64,000 bases of DNA, taken from the NCBI GenBank assembly GCA_964487255.1, contig CAZAQV010000019.1, positions 54,781 through 118,780 of the forward strand, given 5' to 3'. The stretch's first letter is position 1; every line of letters begins with the position of its first letter. The translations under genes were made by a program, and so were the position numbers. The stretch comes from CAZAQV01 sp964487255 (GTDB lineage Bacteria; Myxococcota_A; Polyangia; Polyangiales; CAZAQV01). Below the pieces are notes generated by a model. The model was given only the letters and a program-made list of their open reading frames with translations. It did not search any database and was not told the DNA's origin. Below, one piece after another: positions 1-7,778 of the stretch.

Positions 1-100
1 CGCTCAAACGCTCCTTCGACCTCCACAAGGCATGAAGTCCTTTACAAACCAACAAAACCAAAAGTTGGCGGATGTCATCGCCTACCTGCGTACACTCTAA
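1..100 (+). CDS. C-terminal end of a c-type cytochrome (partial)
   Basis: The open frame runs in from the left edge and stops at 98-100. The visible 32 residues include GMKSF followed by a helix ending LADVIAYLRTL. This is the usual end of a small class I cytochrome c domain, where the Met is the distal heme ligand and the last helix packs on the heme. The CXXCH motif would lie outside the window, so the call rests on the tail alone. The tail resembles the end of the cytochrome lipoprotein at 4758-5168 (MPSYADL then LADVLAHMR), so the two may be related periplasmic electron carriers. accD starts two bases after the stop. Confidence 0.6.
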   Translation, partial: AQTLLRPPQGMKSFTNQQNQKLADVIAYLRTL

Positions 101-102
101 AC

Positions 103-951
103 ATGGGCTGGTTTGAAAAAGGACGATCCGAAGTCCACGCCTCGGAGAAGAAGACACTGGGAGAGGGCGTGTTCAGGCTATGTCCCGGGTGCAGCGAAAC
201 GAAGCTCGAGCAGGAGTTCGCGAAAAACCTCGAAGTCTGTCCCGGTTGCGGCCATCACTTTCGTCTATCGTCGGCGCGTTGGTTGGAGCTTCTGATCGAC
301 GCTGGCACGTGGAAAGAGGAGCACGAACACCTGGCCGCGGTGGACCCCCTCGCCTTCGTTGACTCCAAGACCTACCCCGAGCGCATCCGCTCCGCACAGA
401 AACGAACCGGTCTAACCGATGCCGCGACCGTGGGAGAGGCGCGCTTGGACGGTATCGACATCGAGTTCGGCATGTTTCTCTTCGAATTCATGGGTGGGTC
501 GATGGGCTCGGTGGTCGGCGAGAAGATTACGTTGCTGTTCGAGGCCGCGCTGCAAAAGAAACGGCCGGCGGTTTTGCTCTCCGCCTCGGGTGGTGCGCGC
601 ATGCAAGAGGGCATTCTCTCACTCATGCAAATGGCGAAAACGGTGGCGGCCTTGGGTCGCTTGCGTGATGCCGGCTTGCCCTTCATCAGCGTGTTGCTCG
701 ACCCCACCACGGGTGGCGTAGCGGCATCCTTTTCGCTGCTCGGCGACGTCAACATCGCCGAGCCCAATGCGCGAATCGGCTTCGCAGGCGCACGCGTCAT
801 CGAGCAAACGATTCGCGAGACGCTACCAGAAGGCTTTCAGCGCTCCGAGTTTCTGCTCGAGCACGGCATGGTCGACATCATTACGCCGCGCTCCGAGATG
901 AAGAAGAACATCGCCCTCGCCATTCGCCACCTTTACGGATCTGTGGCCTGA
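103..951 (+). CDS. accD: Acetyl-CoA carboxylase carboxyltransferase subunit beta
   Basis: 282 aa, normal length for AccD. This subunit, with AccA, transfers the carboxyl group from biotin to acetyl-CoA to make malonyl-CoA, the first committed step of fatty acid synthesis, in the cytoplasm. A four-Cys zinc ribbon is visible at residues 27-49 (CPGC then CPGC). The crotonase-like carboxyltransferase core follows, with the SASGGARMQEG segment typical of the family. The ATG at 103 lies directly after the preceding cytochrome stop. folC begins 9 bases downstream, so accD-folC-hemE probably share transcription. accD-folC adjacency is common in bacteria. No anomalies seen. Confidence 0.97.
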   Translation: MGWFEKGRSEVHASEKKTLGEGVFRLCPGCSETKLEQEFAKNLEVCPGCGHHFRLSSARWLELLIDAGTWKEEHEHLAAVDPLAFVDSKTYPERIRSAQKRTGLTDAATVGEARLDGIDIEFGMFLFEFMGGSMGSVVGEKITLLFEAALQKKRPAVLLSASGGARMQEGILSLMQMAKTVAALGRLRDAGLPFISVLLDPTTGGVAASFSLLGDVNIAEPNARIGFAGARVIEQTIRETLPEGFQRSEFLLEHGMVDIITPRSEMKKNIALAIRHLYGSVA

Positions 952-960
952 TCTGAACAC

Positions 961-2202
961 GTGAACTACGCGCAAGCGATTGAAAACCTCTACGCGTTGG
1001 AACGCCGCGGCGTCAAACTTGAGCTTTCGCGCGTTCGTGACGCCTTGGACGCACTGGGAAGTCCGGACGCCGCCTACCCCATCATCCACGTCGCAGGGAC
1101 CAACGGCAAGGGCAGCATCTGCGCGATGCTCAGCTCCTGTCTCGCCGCGGCCGGACACAAGCCAGGACTGTTTACCTCCCCCCACCTGCATCGTCTCGCC
1201 GAGCGCGTAACGATCGGAGGTCAACCCGTGCGCGAGGAGGTTTTCGTGCACGCCACCGAGCGCGTCCTCGAACTTGAAAGCCGACTCGAACTCGGTCTGT
1301 CGTTTTTTGAATGCGTGTTTCTTGTTGCGTGTGAGGCGTTTCGCGAAGAAGGTTGCGACTGGGTTGTCTTGGAGACGGGCCTCGGCGGACGCCTAGACGC
1401 GACCAATACAATCCGTCCCGTGCTCACGGTGATTAGTGAAATTTCGCTCGATCACACCAAGCTGCTGGGCACCACGCTCGCGGCTATCGCAGCTGAGAAG
1501 GCAGGGATCATCAAACGTGGTGTGCCGCTCATCTCGGGTGCGAGCGAAGGCAGCGCACGCGCCGTCCTTGGGGAGCGAGCGCGCGAGCTGAGTGCACCGC
1601 TCTGGCAGTTCGAAAGCGCTAGCTCACCCCCGTTCGATCTCGCTGATCATCAAGCCATCGGTTTGCGCGGTGTCCATCAGCGCAAAAACGCAGCGCTCGC
1701 CCTCGCGGCACTGCGGCGCCTCGTTCGCGATGGACATCTCGCTCCGTCAAGCGAAGCGTTTGCGCGCGGTCTCGCCGACGTGCATTGGCCGGGCCGCGTC
1801 GAAGTGCTCAAAGGCCAGCCGACGTGGATTCTCGACGCCGCACACAACCCCGCAGGGTGCGAAGCCCTCGCCGACTACCTAAAAACGCTGCCTCGGAAAC
1901 CCAAAGCGCTGATCTTCGGCGTCATGGCCGACAAAGCATACGCAGAGATGCTTGACACGCTCGCTCCTGTCGTCGAGCGCATCGTTTTGACCCGACCAGA
2001 GATGGACCGCGCGGCCGATCCCGCGGCCATCACTGCACCCCAAGGCGCCCTGCGTTTTGACAGCTGGCGTGAGGCCCTACGCTGGACGGAACAGCACGCT
2101 GAGCCCGAGGACACCTTGGTCGCATGTGGCTCGATTTTCTTGATGGCGGCTGTTCGGGCCGAGCTGCTGGGAATCGAGAGCGACCCCGCCATCCGAATGT
2201 AG
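961..2202 (+). CDS. folC: Bifunctional folylpolyglutamate synthase / dihydrofolate synthase
   Basis: 413 aa. FolC adds L-glutamate to dihydropteroate and extends the polyglutamate tail of folates using ATP. The Mur-ligase-like P-loop HVAGTNGKGS is at residues 43-52. The second conserved segment, VVLETGLGGRLDATN, and LDHTKLLG follow. The C-terminal Mur ligase domain carries ILDAAHNPAG, characteristic of FolC. The start is GTG at 961, nine bases after accD. hemE starts 11 bases beyond the stop, with an AGAAGAGGG ribosome site between. Confidence 0.95.
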   Translation: MNYAQAIENLYALERRGVKLELSRVRDALDALGSPDAAYPIIHVAGTNGKGSICAMLSSCLAAAGHKPGLFTSPHLHRLAERVTIGGQPVREEVFVHATERVLELESRLELGLSFFECVFLVACEAFREEGCDWVVLETGLGGRLDATNTIRPVLTVISEISLDHTKLLGTTLAAIAAEKAGIIKRGVPLISGASEGSARAVLGERARELSAPLWQFESASSPPFDLADHQAIGLRGVHQRKNAALALAALRRLVRDGHLAPSSEAFARGLADVHWPGRVEVLKGQPTWILDAAHNPAGCEALADYLKTLPRKPKALIFGVMADKAYAEMLDTLAPVVERIVLTRPEMDRAADPAAITAPQGALRFDSWREALRWTEQHAEPEDTLVACGSIFLMAAVRAELLGIESDPAIRM

Positions 2203-2213
2203 TAGAAGAGGGT

Positions 2214-3233
2214 ATGAGCGCTTTTCTTAAAGCTTGTAGTCGGCAGAAGGCGTCGCATACGCCCATTTGGATCATGCGTCAGGCGGGTCGTTACCAACCT
2301 GAATATCGCGCCATCCGCGAGAAAGTCTCGTTCATCGAATTGTGCAAGTCGCCTGACCTGGTCGCCGAAGTCACCACGCTACCCGTCACCCAGCTGGGCG
2401 TCGATGCGGCCATTCTCTTCGCAGACATTTTGCTCATCCTCGAACCACTGGGCATCGGGTTCGAGTTCTTGCCCGAGGGCGGACCCAAAATTCAAGAACC
2501 CATTCGCACCGCCGAGCAGGTCGACGCCGTCGCGAGCGAAATCCATGCCAAAGACTCCCTCGACTACGTGATGAAAGGCGTCGTGGCCACCAAAGCCTCA
2601 TTGCCAAGTGATACGCCGCTCATCGGCTTCGCTGGTGCACCATTTACACTGGCATCGTACGCCATCGAAGGCGGCGGCTCGAAAAACTATCACCACACCA
2701 AGACGCTCATGCTTTCGGATTCTGGCTCTTGGCATGCGCTCATGCACCGACTGACCGACGCCACCATCGACTACCTCAACGCGAAAATTGACAAGGGGGT
2801 CGATGCCGTCCAGCTTTTCGATTCGTGGGTCGGTTGTCTCTCGCCGGAACAATACGTGCGCTTCGTCCAGCCTCACATGAAGCGCTTATTCCAAAGCTTG
2901 AACAAGGACGTGCCGCACATCCACTTCGGCACGGGTAACCCAGAACTCTATCCACTGATGGCCGAAGCCGGCGGCGACGTCATCGGCATCGACTGGCGCG
3001 TTTCGATCGACAGCATTTGGCCCAAGCTCGGAGACGTGGCCATTCAAGGTAACCTGGATGCAGCCGCACTACTCGCACCGCGCGCAGAGCTAGAGAGCGA
3101 AGCCAAGGCAGTGCTGGACGCGGCAGGAAACAAGCCTGGACACATTTTCAACCTCGGGCACGGCATTATGCCGGAGGCATCGGTCGACCAAGCCAAAGCA
3201 CTCGTCGATTGCGTACACGAAGCCTCGAGTTAA
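2214..3233 (+). CDS. hemE: Uroporphyrinogen decarboxylase
   Basis: 339 aa. HemE decarboxylates the four acetate side chains of uroporphyrinogen III to give coproporphyrinogen III in heme synthesis. The N-terminal signature PIWIMRQAGRYQPEYR is at residues 17-32, and the FDSWVG and GNPELY segments are present. The frame is open further upstream inside folC, but the ATG at 2214 fits the family start and has an AGAAGAGGG site a few bases before it. The gene is followed by a 10-bp hairpin and a family A repeat, then hemG, so the two heme genes are adjacent but separated by structured DNA. Confidence 0.96.
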   Translation: MSAFLKACSRQKASHTPIWIMRQAGRYQPEYRAIREKVSFIELCKSPDLVAEVTTLPVTQLGVDAAILFADILLILEPLGIGFEFLPEGGPKIQEPIRTAEQVDAVASEIHAKDSLDYVMKGVVATKASLPSDTPLIGFAGAPFTLASYAIEGGGSKNYHHTKTLMLSDSGSWHALMHRLTDATIDYLNAKIDKGVDAVQLFDSWVGCLSPEQYVRFVQPHMKRLFQSLNKDVPHIHFGTGNPELYPLMAEAGGDVIGIDWRVSIDSIWPKLGDVAIQGNLDAAALLAPRAELESEAKAVLDAAGNKPGHIFNLGHGIMPEASVDQAKALVDCVHEASS

Positions 3234-3258
3234 AGAGGGTCTGGCACCCAGACCCTCT
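3234..3258 (+). terminator. Hairpin directly after hemE
   Basis: A perfect 10-bp stem (3234-3243 with 3249-3258, AGAGGGTCTG / CAGACCCTCT) encloses a 5-base loop and begins at the base after the hemE stop. No T-run follows, so it is not a textbook intrinsic terminator. It may stabilise the hemE 3' end or pause polymerase. Spacing and the perfect stem are seen directly; function is inferred. Confidence 0.5.
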
Positions 3259-3295
3259 CGCTCCAGTCGGAGCGATTCACCCAAACTCCCCCGAC

Positions 3296-3361
3296 CAGCT
3301 TCGCTTCAAAACCAAGGATGTGCAGTTAGCACATCCGGTTTCTTTGGCTCAGCAAGAGCGA
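3296..3361 (+). repeat. Family A palindromic element, copy A1
   Basis: Structured repeat between hemE and hemG. The core is lower stem AAACC (3309-3313), 2-base bulge AA, upper stem GGATGTGC (3316-3323), loop AGTTA, GCACATCC (3329-3336), then GGTTT (3337-3341). The same arrangement with different but complementary bases occurs at 39585, 43408 and 63586. The right flank TTTGGCTC is shared with the copy at 24781. Confidence 0.75.
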
Positions 3362-3384
3362 TACTATCTCAGCTCGTGGTGAAG

Positions 3385-4749
3385 ATGGGTCCGAAGGTCG
3401 TGATCGTCGGTGCAGGGGTCTCCGGACTCACTGCCGCCTACCGCCTGCACGACCTCGGTATCGACGCGCGCGTGCTCGAAGCCTCAGAACACGTGGGCGG
3501 ACTGATTCGCACAGAGCACAGCGACGGCTTTTTGATCGAGCATGGGCCGGAGTCCATCCTGCAGGCCAAACCGGCTGCACGACAGCTCGCCGTTGAGCTT
3601 GGTCTCGAAGACGAGATCCAACAGACGCGTGAACACGTCGGTGGTGCGTACGTTCTTCGGCAAGGGCGGCTCATTCGCATCCCGGAGGGCTTTTCGCTCA
3701 TGGCGCCGGCCAATCTGCGACACTTTTTGACCTCGCCGCTCTTCTCTTGGCCTGCAAAAGCCCGAGTCCTTGCCGAGCCCTGGGTGCCGGCTCGCAGGTC
3801 CGACGACGACGAAAGCCTCGCGTCCTTCGTTCGCCGACGACTGGGTGACGAAGTCCTCGACCGCATCGCGCAACCGATGGTGAGCGGAATCTACGGCGCA
3901 GACCCGGAGACACTTTCTCTCGCGGCGAGTATGCCACGCTTTATCGAACTCGAACGCGAGTACGGAAGCTTACTGCGAGGCCTGCGCAAACAACGCGAAC
4001 AAAACAAAGGCGCAGCGGGCGCGCGTTACAAACTCTTCTTTTCTTTTCGGCGCGGCATGCAGACGCTCACCGATGCTTTGGCCGCACAGTGTCCCAAGGT
4101 CGAGACCTCAAGTCCGGTCCAATCGATCCAACGTGGCCAAAAAGCCGCCTGGCGCGTCACGACCGCCAAAACGACCTACGAGGCCGACGCTGTCGTCCTG
4201 GCCGTACCCGCGCCTGACGCGGCCAAACTCTTGCGCGACGCAGCCCCGGACCTGCACCGCGGTCTTCAGAGCATCGGTTACGGCCGCGGCGCCGCGATCT
4301 CGCTCGCCTATGACCGACGCGCCATCGCTCACCCGCTCGACGCCTACGGATTTGTGGTCCCGAGTATCGAACGAACAGGGGTCATCGCATGCACCTTCTC
4401 GCACCAAAAGTGGAGCGGACGCGCGCCGGCAGGAAAGGCGCTGCTGCGAGCCTTCGTCGTCGACCAAACCGCCGATAAAAACGACGAGGAGCTTGCGAAG
4501 CTGGCTCACGACGAACTCGCCTCGTGGCTCGAAATCTGCGAGGCGCCACTGCGGCGTTGGGTCACGCGCTACACACCATCCACGCCGCATTACACGCTCG
4601 GGCACCGGGCGCGGGTCGAGGCGATCTTCGAGCGCGCGGGACAAATGGCGGGCCTGCACCTGGTCGGCAATGCGTTTCGCGGCGTCGGCATCCCCGACAG
4701 CGTTTCTCTCGCAGAGCGAACAGCGCAAAAGCTCGCCATGAGCTTCTAA
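3385..4749 (+). CDS. hemG: Protoporphyrinogen oxidase (oxygen-dependent, HemY type)
   Basis: About 454 aa. This FAD enzyme oxidises protoporphyrinogen IX to protoporphyrin IX, the penultimate heme step, at the membrane. The N-terminus carries the FAD dinucleotide-binding motif VVIVGAGVSGLTAAYRL. EHVGGLIRTEHSDGFLIEHGPES matches the substrate/FAD contact region in order but is cited here only in part: HVGGLIRTE and IEHGPESI. The C-terminus GLHLVGNAFRGVGIPD is the second FAD contact seen in HemG/HemY. An in-frame GTG at 3376 is an alternative start three codons upstream. The gene converges on the cytochrome at 4758 with only 8 bases between stops. Confidence 0.93.
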   Translation: MGPKVVIVGAGVSGLTAAYRLHDLGIDARVLEASEHVGGLIRTEHSDGFLIEHGPESILQAKPAARQLAVELGLEDEIQQTREHVGGAYVLRQGRLIRIPEGFSLMAPANLRHFLTSPLFSWPAKARVLAEPWVPARRSDDDESLASFVRRRLGDEVLDRIAQPMVSGIYGADPETLSLAASMPRFIELEREYGSLLRGLRKQREQNKGAAGARYKLFFSFRRGMQTLTDALAAQCPKVETSSPVQSIQRGQKAAWRVTTAKTTYEADAVVLAVPAPDAAKLLRDAAPDLHRGLQSIGYGRGAAISLAYDRRAIAHPLDAYGFVVPSIERTGVIACTFSHQKWSGRAPAGKALLRAFVVDQTADKNDEELAKLAHDELASWLEICEAPLRRWVTRYTPSTPHYTLGHRARVEAIFERAGQMAGLHLVGNAFRGVGIPDSVSLAERTAQKLAMSF

Positions 4750-4757
4750 CGCCAGCC

Positions 4758-5168
4758 TCAGCCAGATGTGGAGGCGTCGACGGTCGTCGCCTCGGTCTGA
4801 CAGCCCGCCTCGGGCGGTGACGGCGAGCGCTCGGTGAAGGTCGCGCGCATATGTGCGAGCACATCCGCCAGCTGCTGGTCCTCGAGGTCCGCATAGGAGG
4901 GCATCGTGAGAGGACAAGCAAGCCCCTCAAGTAGCGTCCGCAGTAGGTAGCGGTCCGAACGCTCCGGCACAGCGAATGTGATTTGCGAGCCCCGCGCTGA
5001 CACGGCGCCACCCAAACCGTCATGGCAGGAAGTACACTCCATCGTGTAGAGCGCCTGGCCAAAGGTGGCATCGCCTTCGAGCATCAAGATAGCGTCGATG
5101 CGCGCCTCGGTCGGGTCCGGCACATCATCGACGCCCCCACACGCTAGCGAACACAAGACGAGCGTCAT
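4758..5168 (-). CDS. Cytochrome c family lipoprotein
   Basis: 136 aa. A single heme-binding CTSCH motif is at residues 45-49, and a probable distal Met ligand lies in LTMPSYADL (Met 89), followed by a LADVLAHMR helix. A Cys at residue 10 (CSLACGG) could be lipidated, but the leader before it is unusually short and lacks a positive charge. An in-frame stop lies five codons upstream of the ATG, so no longer start is available. The first codons lie within a degenerate unit of the tandem array beside the assembly gap, so the native 5' end may have been replaced. Likely a periplasmic electron carrier; partner unknown. The C-terminal tail is Ser/Thr/Ala-rich. Confidence 0.75.
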   Translation of the reverse strand: MTLVLCSLACGGVDDVPDPTEARIDAILMLEGDATFGQALYTMECTSCHDGLGGAVSARGSQITFAVPERSDRYLLRTLLEGLACPLTMPSYADLEDQQLADVLAHMRATFTERSPSPPEAGCQTEATTVDASTSG

Positions 5169-5329
5169 TCGAGACCACGCTACGAATGCTCGGGTGAGGT
5201 TCGTTCGAATACCGAGCGCCCCCGCAACGAAGGACCGAAGACGTCCTCGGCATGTCGTTCGAAACAGCGCCCCAAATGCTCGGGTGAGGTTCGTTCGAAT
5301 ACCGAGCGCCCCCGCAACGAAGGACCGAA
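5165..5329. repeat. 90-bp tandem repeat array running into the assembly gap
   Basis: A block starting AATGCTCGGGTGAGGTTCG at 5185 recurs at 5275, a 90-base period. The shared part runs at least 55 bases to the N run. A degenerate part of the unit (TCATTCGAGACC versus TCGTTCGAAACA) also precedes the first copy, around 5165. The array continues into the unknown gap sequence. Confidence 0.85.
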
Positions 5330-5429
5330 NNNNNNNNNNNNNNNNNNNNNNNNNNNNNNNNNNNNNNNNNNNNNNNNNNNNNNNNNNNNNNNNNNNNNNN
5401 NNNNNNNNNNNNNNNNNNNNNNNNNNNNN
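5330..5429. other. Assembly gap (100 N)
   Basis: Exactly 100 undetermined bases, the conventional size for a scaffold gap of unknown length. It falls inside the tandem array. No gene content can be stated for it, and any reading frame running through it should be ignored. Confidence 0.99.
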
Positions 5430-5501
5430 GACGTACGTCCTGGTACTTCGAGGTCCGAAGTGAGGAGGTAAGCCGGTAGTCGGGCGAAGATCGCCCGAGC
5501 A
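5430..5501. repeat. Inverted partial copy of the array unit after the gap
   Basis: After the gap, the bases GCGAAGATCGCCCGAGCATT (5481-5500) are nearly the reverse complement of the beginning of the array unit (AATGCTCGGG...TTCG). They also contain the hairpin CGGGCGAAGATCGCCCG. The array is therefore flanked by repeats in opposite orientation, which would explain why assembly failed here. Confidence 0.6.
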
Positions 5502-5765
5502 TTACCACATGGGGGATTTGATGTGCCCCTTGTACTTAACCAAAAGGTCCACCAACGCTCGCCCGAAAAAGTTCTTCTTGTACATCTCCGGCGTCACGCT
5601 CTTCTGGTAGTTCGCGCGCTCTTCTTCGATGTGGTCACCAAGCAGGTCGAAGAGATTGTCGTTCTCGACGCCTTGGTTCACGAGGTCATCGTGATACTGA
5701 AGAATGTCACTTACCACCACTCGTGCACGGCGACGGGCACGCTTCTCATCATCGACGATTGCCAT
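5502..5765 (-). CDS. Small conserved-looking hypothetical protein
   Basis: 87 aa, function not recognised. The protein is charged and predicted mostly helical, with a basic N-terminus (EKRARRRARVVV) and an acidic middle (GDHIEEERANYQ). There is no signal peptide, membrane segment or known motif. The codon pattern matches the neighbours and the frame is intact, supporting a real gene. It lies downstream of the DUF1015-sua5-purD run on the same strand, separated by about 145 bases that hold no visible gene. Confidence 0.6.
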   Translation of the reverse strand: MAIVDDEKRARRRARVVVSDILQYHDDLVNQGVENDNLFDLLGDHIEEERANYQKSVTPEMYKKNFFGRALVDLLVKYKGHIKSPMW

Positions 5766-5910
5766 GGGGTACGTAGTTACCGCGCGCGCTTTTGATGTGT
5801 CAAGGTTATGCGTCGAGTCCGCTTTTTGGGGGAACCCAAAATGCGTGAACTTCCCGCATTTTTTTCAATTTGGGGACGGACATGGGGACGCTGACCCCTC
5901 CATGCAGCCG

Positions 5911-7200
5911 TCAGGAAGGCGCCAAAGGGGTGATCTGCCGCCCCTGCTCAAAGGTGTGAATTACGAGCCCCGCGGGCGCTTTCGGGAAAAAGGCGGTGCT
6001 CTTTTGCGGCATGAACGCGCCGGACTCACAAGCACGACGAACATCCGCAATGCCGACCGGTGGCAAAAGAAAAACCGCTCGCGTCCGTTTCTTTTCGAGC
6101 TTGGCCAGGGCGTTCTCCAGCCCACGCTTGAACTTGATGACTTCGCCGGCGGCCTGCTCCTTTTCCCAGATTCCCATGCCGTAGGAGAAGACCGCGGTGT
6201 GCAACACGCTAACGGGCAGGCCCCGGATCGACTTCGACACCGCCTGCAGCGGCGTGCAGCCGTCGGCGCTACAGGTCAGGCGTAAGCGAAACACGCCGAG
6301 CGTGCTGACCATAACCGCGAAATCACCACGCGAGGCGATAGCCCGCCAGGCATCTCGAGGGTCTTCGTCGGTCTGCACAAACTCGATCCACGGCGCGAGC
6401 TTGTCACGCACGAGATCGAAGTCGAACTTCTTACGAACAACCCGATGTGTCGCTCGGATGCGTAGGCCCGGGTCGTGCTCGTTCACAAACATGCCGATGA
6501 CGTAACGGTGGGCGGCGTCGGGTGCGTCCTCACCTTGTTTCACGAGTGCCTCGGAACAACGGCGAGCCGCTTCGTATCGGTGGTGGCCATCGGCAATGAT
6601 GAGTTGCTGCGTCTCGACAAAGGACGCCACACGCTCCATGGCACCCGCGTCACGAAGCGCACTGAGCTCGTGGGCCACCCCTGCGTGGTCCGTGTAGGAA
6701 GACACGGGGTGCGTTGGTACATCGAAAGCCTCGTCCACCACAAAACTCGGGTCATGATAGAGAAAGAAAATGGGCGAGAGGTTCGCGCGAGTTGCCATAA
6801 ACACGCGGTAGCGATCCTCGCACGGTGCATCGAGCGTCTTTTCGTGCGGCAAGACGCCCTGGTGATAGGGCGCGATCTTCAGCAGCGCGATGAACGAACC
6901 CCGCTCGAGCTTCTCTTCGCTTCCGGGCAACGAAAAGGACTGCCGATAGCGTAAGACGACATTTCGCTCGCCGTAGCGAAGCAAGCCGCGCTCCATCCAG
7001 GTGCGAAGACGCCCGGCAGCAACCTCGTATCGACCCAACCCCGAACCACGCGGGAGGTCCACTCGAACCACGTTGTACTCAGAGCGCTCGGTCAGCTCGC
7101 GAAACAGGTTGACGTCAATGTCGTCGTAGGGTGGTGCAGTAACCGACGCGAGCTGGTCAGTCGGATAGCAGAGCGCGCGAACCGGAGCGAGCGTGTTCAC
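5911..7200 (-). CDS. DUF1015 family protein
   Basis: 429 aa, full length for DUF1015, a family found in many bacteria and archaea whose biochemical role is not established. The N-terminal Pro-rich start (APVRALCYPTDQLASVTAPPYDDI) and the central signature IADGHHRYEAA are both present; the latter looks like a nucleotide or metal site. The PHEKTLDAPCEDRY segment is also typical. The ATG at 7200 lies 9 bases after the sua5 stop, so it is probably the last member of a purD-sua5-DUF1015 operon. Confidence 0.85.
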   Translation of the reverse strand: MNTLAPVRALCYPTDQLASVTAPPYDDIDVNLFRELTERSEYNVVRVDLPRGSGLGRYEVAAGRLRTWMERGLLRYGERNVVLRYRQSFSLPGSEEKLERGSFIALLKIAPYHQGVLPHEKTLDAPCEDRYRVFMATRANLSPIFFLYHDPSFVVDEAFDVPTHPVSSYTDHAGVAHELSALRDAGAMERVASFVETQQLIIADGHHRYEAARRCSEALVKQGEDAPDAAHRYVIGMFVNEHDPGLRIRATHRVVRKKFDFDLVRDKLAPWIEFVQTDEDPRDAWRAIASRGDFAVMVSTLGVFRLRLTCSADGCTPLQAVSKSIRGLPVSVLHTAVFSYGMGIWEKEQAAGEVIKFKRGLENALAKLEKKRTRAVFLLPPVGIADVRRACESGAFMPQKSTAFFPKAPAGLVIHTFEQGRQITPLAPS

Positions 7201-7209
7201 ACCCTGAGC

Positions 7210-7776
7210 CTACAATACGACGGCGCCTGGGCGCACGAGATTCGGGGGCTCACAGGTTGCGTCCAGTATGGTGGACGGCAATCCGCCGGGGGCTTCAGCG
7301 TCGACACAAAAAACGGCCTCCCCAAAGATGCGGCGCGCCTCATCCGCGGAAGTGGCTGCGGGCTCACCAGAACGGTTGGCGCTCGTCGCGGTGAGCGGCC
7401 CTGCGAAGCGTTGGGTGAGCACCAGCGCCGGGCTCGCCCCGGGCACGCGGATGGCCACCTTGCCATCCTTGAGCAGGGCCTCATGCAGACCCGGACACGC
7501 CTCGACAATCAATGTGAGCGGCCCTGGCCAGTGCGCCTGCGCCAGAGCCTCCGCTTGCGACGGCCAGCGCTGCGCCATCGAGCGCGCCGACGAGACGTGC
7601 GGACAGAGCAGGCCCATAGGCTGCCCCTCGGGTCGGCCTTTGAGTTCGAGCACGCGTTCAACCGCACCCGCATTCGAGACGTCGGCTAGCAAGCCCACGA
7701 ACGTCTCGGTCGCACAGGCAACCACGCCGCCTACGCGCAGCACCCGCACCGCTTCGTCGATCGTTTCTTCTCGCAT
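7210..7776 (-). CDS. L-threonylcarbamoyladenylate synthase (Sua5/YciO/YrdC family)
   Basis: 188 aa from the ATG at 7776. The family makes threonylcarbamoyl-AMP from threonine, bicarbonate and ATP for the t6A37 tRNA modification. The KGRPEGQPMGLLCPH segment corresponds to the KxR...K(S/T)xN...P substrate site, somewhat diverged. TATSANRSGEPA is the conserved nucleotide-binding stretch. The frame stays open upstream to 7815, but that overlaps the end of purD. The ATG at 7776 lies two bases after the purD stop and starts just before the conserved EEAVRVLRVGG-like helix. It lacks the extra C-terminal Sua5 domain, so it is the short YrdC-like form. Confidence 0.9.
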   Translation of the reverse strand: MREETIDEAVRVLRVGGVVACATETFVGLLADVSNAGAVERVLELKGRPEGQPMGLLCPHVSSARSMAQRWPSQAEALAQAHWPGPLTLIVEACPGLHEALLKDGKVAIRVPGASPALVLTQRFAGPLTATSANRSGEPAATSADEARRIFGEAVFCVDAEAPGGLPSTILDATCEPPNLVRPGAVVL

Positions 7777-7778
7777 GC

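Noticed and set aside
5185..5329. CRISPR array
   Set aside because: The repeated unit is about 90 bases with no short spacer/repeat pattern and no cas genes nearby.
5065..5508. Frames passing through the N gap
   Set aside because: They include unknown residues and repeats and have no supported start or motif.
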